Part shown: piece by piece, positions 43,623 through 51,986 of the stretch | How positions within the stretch are numbered: position 1 is the stretch's first letter | Layout: each line of letters begins with the position of its first letter | NCBI RefSeq assembly: GCF_965230805.1 | Contig: NZ_OZ246019.1 | Location: forward strand, 1,674,001 to 1,738,000 | From: Marinifilum sp965230805 | GTDB lineage: Bacteria > Bacteroidota > Bacteroidia > Bacteroidales > Marinifilaceae | Reading direction: 5' to 3' | DNA length: 64,000 nt | Position numbers and translations under genes: made by a program | The notes under the pieces: model-generated | Told to the model about the DNA's origin: nothing | The model's database searches: none | Seen by the model: the letters and a program-made list of their open reading frames with translations, nothing else

Positions 43623-44938
43623 AATCCCAATTCCTTTAATAATTCCAACATTCTCACTCTTTCCCCCAAATACAGATGCATGTACGAAGCCCAGCAGTTC
43701 TTTTTTCTAAACACCGGCATCTCAACATCAAGTCCTCTGGCTGTTTTGGCTTTATACGCTGTGCCTGCCTTTTCTTCTCCTATCAAATTCGAATAATGAA
43801 ACTCATGTCCTTTGATATTGATATCACATCCATTCAAATCACGATAACCCAAGTGTAATTTCATATTCTCAAAGGAAGTATCAAAATCAAAAACACCTGT
43901 CATGCTGTATGTTTCTCCTTCCTTTGTGATGATATTTTTTCCCAAATACATCATTCCACCACATTCAGCAATTAATACTTTGCCATCGTTGATATAGTTA
44001 GCAATGGCTTGCTTCATTTTTACATTACTCGATAATTTATCTGCAAATAGTTCAGGATATCCTCCCGGCAACCATAGCAAATCTGCCTGAGGCAATTCTT
44101 CATCATTCAATGGGCTAAATTCCAAAAGTTCTCCCAATTCCGCCAAAACATCACGGTTTGCCTGATAGGAAAAATTGAAAGCCTCATCGTAAGCCAATGC
44201 AATTTTCAAACGCTTCTTTACATCAATATTTTGATTTGTTGATGACTGAATCTCTTTTTTGGTGATCTCCATAAGCAAATCTATATCGACATGTTTCTCT
44301 AACAAATCTGCAGCAACATCTACAATTTCACGATTCTGATTCTCACCCGGAAGATGCAAACCCAAATGTCTTGATTCTATTGCCAATCTTTGATCTCTTG
44401 GCATGTATCCCAAAACAGGAACTTCAGCATCAATGGCTGCTTCTTTCAAGAACTGAAAATGAGATTCACCTGCAACCTTATTAAAAATAACTCCTGCAAG
44501 ATCTACGCTTTTATCGAAATTCTTGAATCCATACAATAAAGGTGCAACCGAATATGCCGTGCTCGAAGCATCAACAACAAGAATTACCGGCAAGTCCAAT
44601 AATCGTGCAACAGCCGCCGAACTTCCTACATCTTTTTGTGCTCCATCGAACAAACCCATAACACCCTCCGCAATCGAAACTTTGGAGCTTGAAGCATTTT
44701 GATTAAAAATCTCCTGAACATGATTCTTATCTGCCATCCACATATCCAAATTGTAGGAAGGCTGACCAGCAATTTTTGTATGATGCATGGGATCGATATA
44801 ATCAGGGCCACATTTAAATGGCTGAACTTTTAAACCTCGATTAACGAATGCTTGCATCAAGCCCAATGTAATCATGGTTTTTCCCGAATTACTTTTTGGT
44901 GCTGCAATTAAAAAAGCATTTGTATCTATTTTATTCAT
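43619..44938 (-). CDS. cbiA: Cobyrinate a,c-diamide synthase (CbiA/CobB)
   Basis: A 439-aa amidotransferase. The N-terminal ATPase has a P-loop-like FLIAAPKSNSGKTMITLG and LFDGAQKDVGSSAAVARLL. The C-terminal class I glutaminase-like domain has LLWLPGGYPELFA and LIAECGGMMYLGK with the nucleophilic Cys, and the closing GHEFHYS. It uses glutamine and ATP to amidate side chains a and c. It is the latest pathway step in this window. Confidence 0.95.
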   Translation of the reverse strand: MNKIDTNAFLIAAPKSNSGKTMITLGLMQAFVNRGLKVQPFKCGPDYIDPMHHTKIAGQPSYNLDMWMADKNHVQEIFNQNASSSKVSIAEGVMGLFDGAQKDVGSSAAVARLLDLPVILVVDASSTAYSVAPLLYGFKNFDKSVDLAGVIFNKVAGESHFQFLKEAAIDAEVPVLGYMPRDQRLAIESRHLGLHLPGENQNREIVDVAADLLEKHVDIDLLMEITKKEIQSSTNQNIDVKKRLKIALAYDEAFNFSYQANRDVLAELGELLEFSPLNDEELPQADLLWLPGGYPELFADKLSSNVKMKQAIANYINDGKVLIAECGGMMYLGKNIITKEGETYSMTGVFDFDTSFENMKLHLGYRDLNGCDINIKGHEFHYSNLIGEEKAGTAYKAKTARGLDVEMPVFRKKNCWASYMHLYLGERVRMLELLKELGL

Positions 44939-45737
44939 AATATTCTCTTAACCAATCCGTTCTTTTATGGGCATTAAAACATGCCATTTTCGATTGTTTT
45001 ATCCTTTCGATTCCATCTAAATTAATATCTGCTAAAGCAAATTCATTTTCTTCAACGAATGACTCTGATAAAACATTTCCTTTGGGGTCAACAATCAAAC
45101 TGGCACAGGGAAAAACGGTTCCTCTTTCATTTTCTGTAACCTGATTGCAAGTCATCGCAAAACAAGAGTTATCGTATGCCCTTGCGGGGATATATCTTTT
45201 GAATCTATCTATTTTTGCCCTACAAGTTTCTTTAGGAGATGCAAAGGCCATTGCCATCACATTGGCTCCTTTTTGTGCTTGAATCGCACTAATTTCAGGG
45301 AAGTGGGTTTCGTAACAAAGTTGAATGCCTAGACTTAACTTCCTTATCAGAAAAACTTCAATTTCATCGCCTTCAGAATATAGTTCTTTTTCGCTCGGGC
45401 TTAAATGTGTTTTCCTGTGTTTGCCAATTATCTTCCCATTAGACAGGATGAATTGTGATATGAAATATTTACCCTTTTCCTCTTCAGGAAATCCAAATGC
45501 AAAAGCAAGTTTTACTTGATTTGAGATTTCCAACAGTTTAGAAAACAACAGTTCTTTCTGCAACAGCACCTTATCAACAACAGTTTTATTTTTGCTATAG
45601 CCTGATAAGTTCATTTCCGGGAATAGAATAAATTCTGCTCCCTTTTTGTTCAGCTCCTTAATCCATTTAATGGTAACTGAAAGATTTTCTTGAACATTTC
45701 CGATAATACTTTTTGAACTTACAGCTGCAACTCTCAT
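44931..45737 (-). CDS. Carbon-nitrogen hydrolase (nitrilase superfamily) in the corrinoid operon
   Basis: A 268-aa cytoplasmic amidase. The catalytic Glu is in FILFPEMNLSGYS, Lys in GKHRKTHLSPSE, and Cys in LGIQLCYETHFPE. The start is fixed by a TAATG junction: the A of its ATG is the last base of the btuD stop codon. It overlaps cbiA by 8 nt, so it is co-translated with corrinoid genes. It is not a known step of corrin synthesis; it could hydrolyse an amide of an imported corrinoid or a general omega-amide. A family assignment is safe, a substrate is not. Confidence 0.88.
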   Translation of the reverse strand: MRVAAVSSKSIIGNVQENLSVTIKWIKELNKKGAEFILFPEMNLSGYSKNKTVVDKVLLQKELLFSKLLEISNQVKLAFAFGFPEEEKGKYFISQFILSNGKIIGKHRKTHLSPSEKELYSEGDEIEVFLIRKLSLGIQLCYETHFPEISAIQAQKGANVMAMAFASPKETCRAKIDRFKRYIPARAYDNSCFAMTCNQVTENERGTVFPCASLIVDPKGNVLSESFVEENEFALADINLDGIERIKQSKMACFNAHKRTDWLREYYE

Positions 45738-46756
45738 TATTGAAGGGATTTTAATGTTAGTGCTAATAAATTCTCTATCGATTCTTCCTGACCAATGCAC
45801 GTTCCATTTTGATAATATTTGAAACTAACATTACCATTATTACAAACTTCTAACCAGTTGGCATCATCATCTTTTTTTCGAATGGTTCTTACTCCATTCC
45901 GTGCAAAAGCTCTTCTTAAAAGCACATATTCAAAACCATGTCCTTGAACCGGAATTGCTTTTTTGAAATCGTAACCAACTCGGAACAAACCTGTTTTATT
46001 ATCGAATTCGATGCCTCGATTTTTAAAAATACTCTGAAACTCGTTTTTCAATAGTAAATCTTCCGGTGTACCAGATAACAATGATTTTTCAGGAGAAAGC
46101 AGCCAAAGTTTATCAGCCATTTGTAATGCTAAATCCAAATCGTGAGTAGACATTAAAACCGATTTGCCAGATTTATTCGCAATTTGTCTAAGAAGTTGCA
46201 TGATCTCAACTCTTGCAGGCATATCGAGAAAGGCAGTCGGTTCATCCAGAATAATAATTTGAGTATCCTGAGCCAAGGCTTTTGCAATAAACGCCTTTTG
46301 CTTTTCCCCGTCACTCAAATTTGATAATCGTTCCTTCTTTTTATGCAGAATTCCACATTTCTCAATAGAAGTATGAACTATTTCTTTGTCCTCATCATTC
46401 AGAATTCCAAATGTTCCTGTGTACGGACTTCTTCCTAGTCCAACTAATTCTTCAACCGTTGCATTAGGCACAATAACTCTATCGGTTAGCACTACGGCAG
46501 CCAATTTGGATAATTCTTTTTCCGAAAGTTGCAATAGATTTTTACCCAGCAATGTGGCTTCTCCACCCAATGCTGGTTGGAAACCGCAAATTGTTCTTAT
46601 TAAAGTACTTTTTCCTGTTCCATTTTCGCCCAACAGACAAACTAATTCGCCTGGAAACATTTTAGCATCAAGTTTGTCATGAACAACCTTAGCCCGTTTG
46701 TCCTTGCCATAACCTATGCCTAATTTATTGATATGTAAGATTTCCTTGTCTGCCAT
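45737..46756 (-). CDS. btuD: Corrinoid ABC transporter ATP-binding protein
   Basis: A 339-aa protein of the FecE/BtuD class. It has Walker A LLGENGTGKSTLIRTICG, signature SNLSDGEKQKAFIAKALA, Walker B IIILDEPTAFLD and the switch His in STHDLDLA. About 75 extra C-terminal residues follow the ATPase core (from ~265: YVLLRRAFARNGVRTIRK), an extension seen in Bacteroidota relatives. It forms a set with btuC and btuF and a TonB receptor under the cobalamin riboswitch. Confidence 0.93.
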   Translation of the reverse strand: MADKEILHINKLGIGYGKDKRAKVVHDKLDAKMFPGELVCLLGENGTGKSTLIRTICGFQPALGGEATLLGKNLLQLSEKELSKLAAVVLTDRVIVPNATVEELVGLGRSPYTGTFGILNDEDKEIVHTSIEKCGILHKKKERLSNLSDGEKQKAFIAKALAQDTQIIILDEPTAFLDMPARVEIMQLLRQIANKSGKSVLMSTHDLDLALQMADKLWLLSPEKSLLSGTPEDLLLKNEFQSIFKNRGIEFDNKTGLFRVGYDFKKAIPVQGHGFEYVLLRRAFARNGVRTIRKKDDDANWLEVCNNGNVSFKYYQNGTCIGQEESIENLLALTLKSLQ

Positions 46757-46757
46757 T

Positions 46758-47804
46758 TTATTCGAGTCGATTTTCTTTTCTACGTTTCCAGATTACCCAA
46801 ATTACCACGGGAGCACCAATAAATGCTGTTACCGAATTAATTGGCATCTCCTGTTCCATTCCCGGCATTCTAGCAATAAGATTACACAACAAAGCTGTTG
46901 CTGCCCCCAGTAATGCAGCATTCAAAATCAGGTAAAAGTGATTGGAAGTTTTGGATAATAACTTTGCCAAATGTGGAACTGCTACACCAATAAATATGAT
47001 TGGCCCGCAAAAAGAGGTTACGATAGCAGTTAAGAATCCCGCAAAGGCAATGATTAAAAAACGTGCCCTTTTAATATTCAATCCAAGGTTGGCAGCATAC
47101 CGATCGCCTAGTGCTAATAAATTTAATGGCTTACTCAATAGACTTGCCAATAAAGAAGGTATCACTGTGATAAGTCCAAACAGCATGGCTCGATCGGATG
47201 CCAGGCGACTAAAACTTCCAAGGCCCCAAATCACATAATTGTGCACATCTTCCTCCGGACTATAAAACTTCAATAAACTAACCAGTGAACTACTTAAATA
47301 TCCAATCATCACTCCAATGATTAACACACTTAAGGTTCCACCTATTCGATGAGAGATAAAAAGTATCAATGTCAAAACCAATCCTGCACCAATTAAGGAT
47401 GAAAATACAACAGCAAAATCGCCCCAAGCACCCAAACTTGTAAATGTAAAGCCTAAAATATTCCCTGTAAAAAGCATTACAAAAGCTACTCCCAGGCTCG
47501 ATCCGGAAGAAATTCCAAGAACCGAAGGACCTGCCAGAGGATTTCGAAACAAGGTCTGCATTAACAAACCAGAAACCCCTAGAGCCATTCCCGCTCCAAG
47601 AGCAACCATGGTTTGTGGCAATCTGGTTTTTAGGATGATATTCTCAAAAATGCGATTTGCTTCATCGCCTGTAAACAGGATGGCTTTTATTTCTAAAATA
47701 GGAATATGTACCGATCCCAATACAAGGTTCAATAAAACAAGAAATGCCAGCAAGAGTATTGCCAGCATAATTACAATTGATATTCTGCCTAGTTTATAAA
47801 TCAT
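46758..47804 (-). CDS. btuC: Corrinoid ABC transporter permease
   Basis: A 348-aa FecCD/BtuC permease with ~10 membrane helices. Motifs are RLPQTMVALGAGMALGVSGL, NPLAGPSVLGISSGSSLGVA, the cytoplasmic GDRYAANLGLNIKR coupling region and GPIIFIGVAVPHLAK. Its ATG overlaps the btuF stop by 4 nt. Confidence 0.95.
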   Translation of the reverse strand: MIYKLGRISIVIMLAILLLAFLVLLNLVLGSVHIPILEIKAILFTGDEANRIFENIILKTRLPQTMVALGAGMALGVSGLLMQTLFRNPLAGPSVLGISSGSSLGVAFVMLFTGNILGFTFTSLGAWGDFAVVFSSLIGAGLVLTLILFISHRIGGTLSVLIIGVMIGYLSSSLVSLLKFYSPEEDVHNYVIWGLGSFSRLASDRAMLFGLITVIPSLLASLLSKPLNLLALGDRYAANLGLNIKRARFLIIAFAGFLTAIVTSFCGPIIFIGVAVPHLAKLLSKTSNHFYLILNAALLGAATALLCNLIARMPGMEQEMPINSVTAFIGAPVVIWVIWKRRKENRLE

Positions 47805-48922
47805 TTCAGCCTTTGGTAAAAGTAGGGTTGGTGTTTGGGTAGCAATTCATGATGAAAGAAATAAATGTAGTCGGCAAGTAAAACATCAGGCTTCACTCCT
47901 GCCTGTTCGTAATATGGTTTCTCACGAATGTTGCACAAAATCACATTCTTTTGCTGAAATGCTTTAAAATCTTCGTACCTCGAATCCTGTTCTCCCAAAT
48001 CTTTTAGGCTTAAACCAGATTTTTCAGGGTGGATGATTCTCCAATAATCACAATTGGAAGCCTTACTGTATATGGTTTCAAAGTCTACAGGATAAGCTCC
48101 CTGCTTGTTGTCTTTAATGATATAATCTGCCCCGGCATCACGAAAATAGTGTGCGTAGAAACTGTTCCCTCCTGGCACATACCAGCTCCCCGAACGCATT
48201 TTGCCTGAGAAAATGGTTGGGCGTTCTTTTACTTTCGAGGTAAGCTCTTTCAAATTCTGATATCGTGACTCAATTCCATCGAAGATAGAATCGGCCTTTT
48301 CTTCCTTTCCAACAAATAGCGCCAACATTTTCACCCATTCCGAACGTCCCAATGGAGTTTCTTCATTGTACGCAGCCATTGGAACCAAAGGAATACCTAG
48401 GTTTCTGAGTGCATCAAACCCTCCTACTTTAAAGGGGGATACAAATATTACATCAGGATCTAGAGCTGCTATCATCTCCAAATTGAAATTTCCTTCCTTG
48501 CCAATTCGCTTCACTTTTCCCGATTCAACCAATGCCTTCATTCCTTCATGACGCAGATATCTACTACTGTTTATGGCAATGATGTCATCAATATCGTCCA
48601 GAGCAAAGAAGTAACAAAGCTGGGTACTCGACAAGCAAATAATTCTTTTGCAAGGAACTTTTATTATAGTAGCAGGATCTTTAACATCCTTTTGTTCCGC
48701 CACCAGATGAAAAGTATCGAACTCATTCTCTTCTCCTTTGCGGTGGATATGAAGGATGGTTTTATCACCCGATTTTTCGAACTTAAACTCTTTCGCATGT
48801 TTTAGTTGCACTTCGGTAAATCGATCTTTCCCTTTCTTATCTGCCAACTTTGACGAATGGCCTTTGCATGAAAATAGAGATATCAGCAAACCAATACTCA
48901 AAAAAAATAAAATCCTTTGCAT
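47801..48922 (-). CDS. btuF: Corrinoid ABC transporter substrate-binding lipoprotein
   Basis: A 373-aa periplasmic-binding-protein type II lipoprotein. Lipobox SLFSC is near residue 19. Two Rossmann-like lobes are joined by a long helix. Typical features are RIICLSSTQLCYFFALDDID, LEMIAALDPDVIFVSP and a late DVLLADYIYFFH. Corrinoid specificity is inferred from the riboswitch and neighbours; heme or siderophore binding proteins share the fold. Confidence 0.88.
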   Translation of the reverse strand: MQRILFFLSIGLLISLFSCKGHSSKLADKKGKDRFTEVQLKHAKEFKFEKSGDKTILHIHRKGEENEFDTFHLVAEQKDVKDPATIIKVPCKRIICLSSTQLCYFFALDDIDDIIAINSSRYLRHEGMKALVESGKVKRIGKEGNFNLEMIAALDPDVIFVSPFKVGGFDALRNLGIPLVPMAAYNEETPLGRSEWVKMLALFVGKEEKADSIFDGIESRYQNLKELTSKVKERPTIFSGKMRSGSWYVPGGNSFYAHYFRDAGADYIIKDNKQGAYPVDFETIYSKASNCDYWRIIHPEKSGLSLKDLGEQDSRYEDFKAFQQKNVILCNIREKPYYEQAGVKPDVLLADYIYFFHHELLPKHQPYFYQRLK

Positions 48923-49630
48923 CTATTTTGTTTTAATGGATTCATAAACTAGAGAACGCACACATTGTCCTTTAGAGTTGTACTGATAGATTCGCTTCTT
49001 ACTTTTCCTTCGGCTTGATGCATACTTGCTGGAATAGCTATGCTTCCGTCCTTTTTCATCATATTCATAAATAGAATGTAATGTCAGCTCATTGGCTCCA
49101 TTGTATTTATCCTTCTCAACAATTCTATTGTTCTTGTAAATATATCTGTAGTAGGTTTCCGAAGTTAACAGCCCATTTTCATTATAGTTTAGCCGACTTT
49201 CGTACTCTCCTTTTTCCGTGTAAGTAATTACAGTATATTTCGATAAGCCATTATCATTAAAATACTCTATTCTTACATTCTCCCCTTTATCGTTATTGAT
49301 ATAAACTTTGCGGCTTTCGGTATTTTTTATGTAATCGCACTTTATGCTTTTAATACGCAAATTTTCGGGACTATAAATGTATATATAGCGAGATAACAAA
49401 GTGCTATCGCCATGATATTTTAAACTTTCAATTTTATTCCCTTTTTCATCGAAGATGTAGTGCACAAAACTGATTCGTTTATTTTCTGCGTCGAAGCTTT
49501 GTTTCTCAATTCTTTCTCCTTTTTTGTTGTAAGCGTACTTGCGCGAGCCAATCAAAGTGTAAGCTTCAATATCCTGGGCAAAAGAAAAACTTTGCATCCC
49601 GAGTAAAATTAAAAAAGCCACTATTCTCAT
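48923..49630 (-). CDS. Secreted protein with YDEKG-type repeats
   Basis: A 235-aa exported protein (signal peptide ending FSFAQ). The mature part is a run of ~20-residue beta repeats with Y-N/D-x-K/N-G cores: YAYNKKGERIEK, YIFDEKGNKIES, YTEKGEYESR, YNENGLLTSE, YEYDEKGRKHSY, YQYNSKGQCVRS. Such repeats resemble RHS/YD-type or MORN-like strands and may form an extended beta structure. No enzyme motif is seen. It sits inside the corrinoid operon between btuF and cbiK with no gaps, so it is regulated with them, but its role is unknown. Confidence 0.75.
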   Translation of the reverse strand: MRIVAFLILLGMQSFSFAQDIEAYTLIGSRKYAYNKKGERIEKQSFDAENKRISFVHYIFDEKGNKIESLKYHGDSTLLSRYIYIYSPENLRIKSIKCDYIKNTESRKVYINNDKGENVRIEYFNDNGLSKYTVITYTEKGEYESRLNYNENGLLTSETYYRYIYKNNRIVEKDKYNGANELTLHSIYEYDEKGRKHSYSSKYASSRRKSKKRIYQYNSKGQCVRSLVYESIKTK

Positions 49631-49633
49631 TGC

Positions 49634-50506
49634 TTATAAGTTCTCATACACCTTTTTCAAATGATTTATCCAAATATTTACGACATCATCGTACTCGGCC
49701 ATACCTTTTAAAATACACTCCACTTCAAACCCTTCCTTTTCCAAAATTGTTTTCCAACTGTCGTCTTCATCACCCGCCATATCATTTCGGGCATGATCTC
49801 CAGCAACAGTCATAAATGGTGTAAGCACTACTTTTTTTATCTTTTGTGCTTTTAATTGCGGAATTATTTGTTCTAACATTGGATACCCTTCAACAGTCCC
49901 TAAAAAATATTTATCTGATTTTTGTTGCAGGTAATACTGGAATCCCGGATAATAAATATTTGCTGCATGATGTGTTCCATGCCCCATGAAAAGCAATGCA
50001 CTTTTTGAATTGGTAATATCAGCAAATTTTCCATCTAAAAATGATGCCATTGCCTGGTTATCTTCATCAAGAAAAAGAAGAGGATTTCCCAATTTAGCAA
50101 TTTGAATTCCCTTAGGCATCTTATTAAATGCATTTACGGTAAGTTTCAGGTTTTCAAACTCCTCACCCGGAATAACATGTAAAGATTGAACCGCAATGTG
50201 CGTGAATCCTTCTTCCCCCATTTTTGCCAAAGCTTCGGAAGGAGAATCAATATTATTACCACGCTTTTTAAGGATTCTTCGAATAATCTTTGAGGTGTAT
50301 GCCCAACGCACTTCTACATCAGGAAATGCATCTTTCACTTTCTTTTCAATATTGGCAAATGCAACACGCGCCTCAGGATAACTGGTTCCAAAAGTAACCA
50401 ATAAAATCCCATTGTTCGTTTCTATTTTTTTGTGTGCCGAAACTTCTTGAATGCTCATTGTTAATAGCGATAGAATAAAAATCTTAACTATAAATAATCT
50501 CATCAT
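49634..50506 (-). CDS. cbiK: Sirohydrochlorin cobaltochelatase CbiK, with signal peptide
   Basis: A 290-aa chelatase that should insert Co2+ into sirohydrochlorin. It has LLVTFGTSYPEARVAF, FMGHGTHHAAN with His176 and VAGDHARNDMAGDE with His238, the two metal-binding His of CbiK. An N-terminal hydrophobic segment followed by VSAHKK (cleavage near residue 24) indicates export. Periplasmic CbiK is known from Desulfovibrio, and the related P. gingivalis IhtB is surface-exposed and linked to heme iron. It sits between a PepSY protein and transport genes. It may therefore work in the envelope and not in de novo synthesis. Confidence 0.92.
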   Translation of the reverse strand: MMRLFIVKIFILSLLTMSIQEVSAHKKIETNNGILLVTFGTSYPEARVAFANIEKKVKDAFPDVEVRWAYTSKIIRRILKKRGNNIDSPSEALAKMGEEGFTHIAVQSLHVIPGEEFENLKLTVNAFNKMPKGIQIAKLGNPLLFLDEDNQAMASFLDGKFADITNSKSALLFMGHGTHHAANIYYPGFQYYLQQKSDKYFLGTVEGYPMLEQIIPQLKAQKIKKVVLTPFMTVAGDHARNDMAGDEDDSWKTILEKEGFEVECILKGMAEYDDVVNIWINHLKKVYENL

Positions 50507-50514
50507 ATATGTAA

Positions 50515-51984
50515 TTAATGCAATTTTCTTCTACGAAAATTTCGTTTAAACCATTTTAAAGATATTACAAAACCAGTAATACTAACCGATAAACCCAGTA
50601 AGGATAAGAGAACTAAAAGTGTTTTTCGCAACCAATCCACTTTCTTTAAAATTGGAAGGTCAAGGGTATGCAAAAAGCGATACAACCACCTGCGTACTCG
50701 TGTATTTTTAGTAAGCTTTTTAACACGATCCCCATTTGCAGGATTAATATACAAATGAGTTCTCGCAGCATCATCAACTTCAATTTTAAAAGCCTGCTCT
50801 GGCAAATAATACATTGTCGATCCTGAGTAATAATTATCGTAGCCATTCTGCTTGCTTACCGAGAATGAATTATTCCCCAGTATATTTTTGGCTTCTGCCT
50901 GAATATCTTCCAGAGTAAAATCTTTTTGCGGAACAATCTTACCATCCTGTAAAGTATATATATCTGCTTTTTGATAATGGCTATAGTACACTCTGAATTG
51001 AGCTTTATTAAAGACCGTTTTCCATTCTATCTTTCGGATCCCTTTTTTATTGTCAATAGCGGAATAAATATCACTTGGGCTAATGTCTTCACAATTCGAT
51101 AAATCCAAGTTCTGATTCCATTCTATTTCAATCTTTTTCTCAGGATCTACACCAAGCACCCAATCGGGAACCGATGCCAGTGAAAACAAACCACTTAAAA
51201 TAAATGTGAACACAAACAATCCAAAAAAGAAACCTGTTAGATGATGCCACTTGTACCAAAATTTCTTGTAAGGTGTAATTCCTTTCTTTTTACGGCTGTT
51301 CATTCTTACAAAGCCGGCATAAATCCCACTAATACATAACAAAACACCAAAGGAGGATAAAATAATCACAACAAGTTTCCAAGTGTCCTTTACCAGTCGA
51401 AGCCTCTTAAAGTAAATCCAATGCGGAATGGCACCAACTCTAGCACTCCATCTGGCTCTTCTGTTGGTTTCCTGAACTATTTCACCTGTTTTTGAGGAAA
51501 TATAAAGAACTGAATGCCCGGGATCATCCATATAACACTTGTAAATTGGCAGTAATGGCCTGTAATAACTCCAAGGCACCCAATCGTCCAGTTTACTTAT
51601 CTTTTTCAGTTCTTTTAATGAATAACCATTAAACGATTCACTTAGCGATTTTGCATATTCTTCATCAAAGGAGCCTATCAACTGCAAACTTTTTGCATCG
51701 TAAGTTTGCTGCGCCTTTCTGCCTGATCTTACTCTATAAACAGCTTTGCCATCACATATTTCGAGAGCAAGATTTCCTTTAAATGATTTAGGAGGAGCTT
51801 GCAAGTTTTCAAATTGTTGTGGCGTAAACTCGGAAAGGTGAAAGAATCGTTGTTCTCGCGATGCATGCGGGAATCCATCAAAAATGAGAACTATTCCTGA
51901 AATGAACCAAACCACAAACATCAGGCTCAATACTGAACCTGATAGATTGTGGATTTGAATGAGATATTTATTTATCTTTTTCAC
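50515..51984 (-). CDS. PepSY-associated membrane protein
   Basis: A 489-aa inner-membrane protein with four clear helices: ~15-35 (LSLMFVVWFISGIVLIF), ~205-225 (VVIILSSFGVLLCISG), ~250-270 (GFFFGLFVFTFILSG) and ~455-480. PepSY-type periplasmic segments lie between them (GEIVQETNRRARWSAR, YINPANGDRVKK). Relatives accompany TonB receptors for iron or corrinoids and may act as reductases or stabilisers. It starts 2 nt after the receptor stop codon. Confidence 0.88.
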   Translation of the reverse strand: MKKINKYLIQIHNLSGSVLSLMFVVWFISGIVLIFDGFPHASREQRFFHLSEFTPQQFENLQAPPKSFKGNLALEICDGKAVYRVRSGRKAQQTYDAKSLQLIGSFDEEYAKSLSESFNGYSLKELKKISKLDDWVPWSYYRPLLPIYKCYMDDPGHSVLYISSKTGEIVQETNRRARWSARVGAIPHWIYFKRLRLVKDTWKLVVIILSSFGVLLCISGIYAGFVRMNSRKKKGITPYKKFWYKWHHLTGFFFGLFVFTFILSGLFSLASVPDWVLGVDPEKKIEIEWNQNLDLSNCEDISPSDIYSAIDNKKGIRKIEWKTVFNKAQFRVYYSHYQKADIYTLQDGKIVPQKDFTLEDIQAEAKNILGNNSFSVSKQNGYDNYYSGSTMYYLPEQAFKIEVDDAARTHLYINPANGDRVKKLTKNTRVRRWLYRFLHTLDLPILKKVDWLRKTLLVLLSLLGLSVSITGFVISLKWFKRNFRRRKLH

Positions 51985-51986
51985 GA

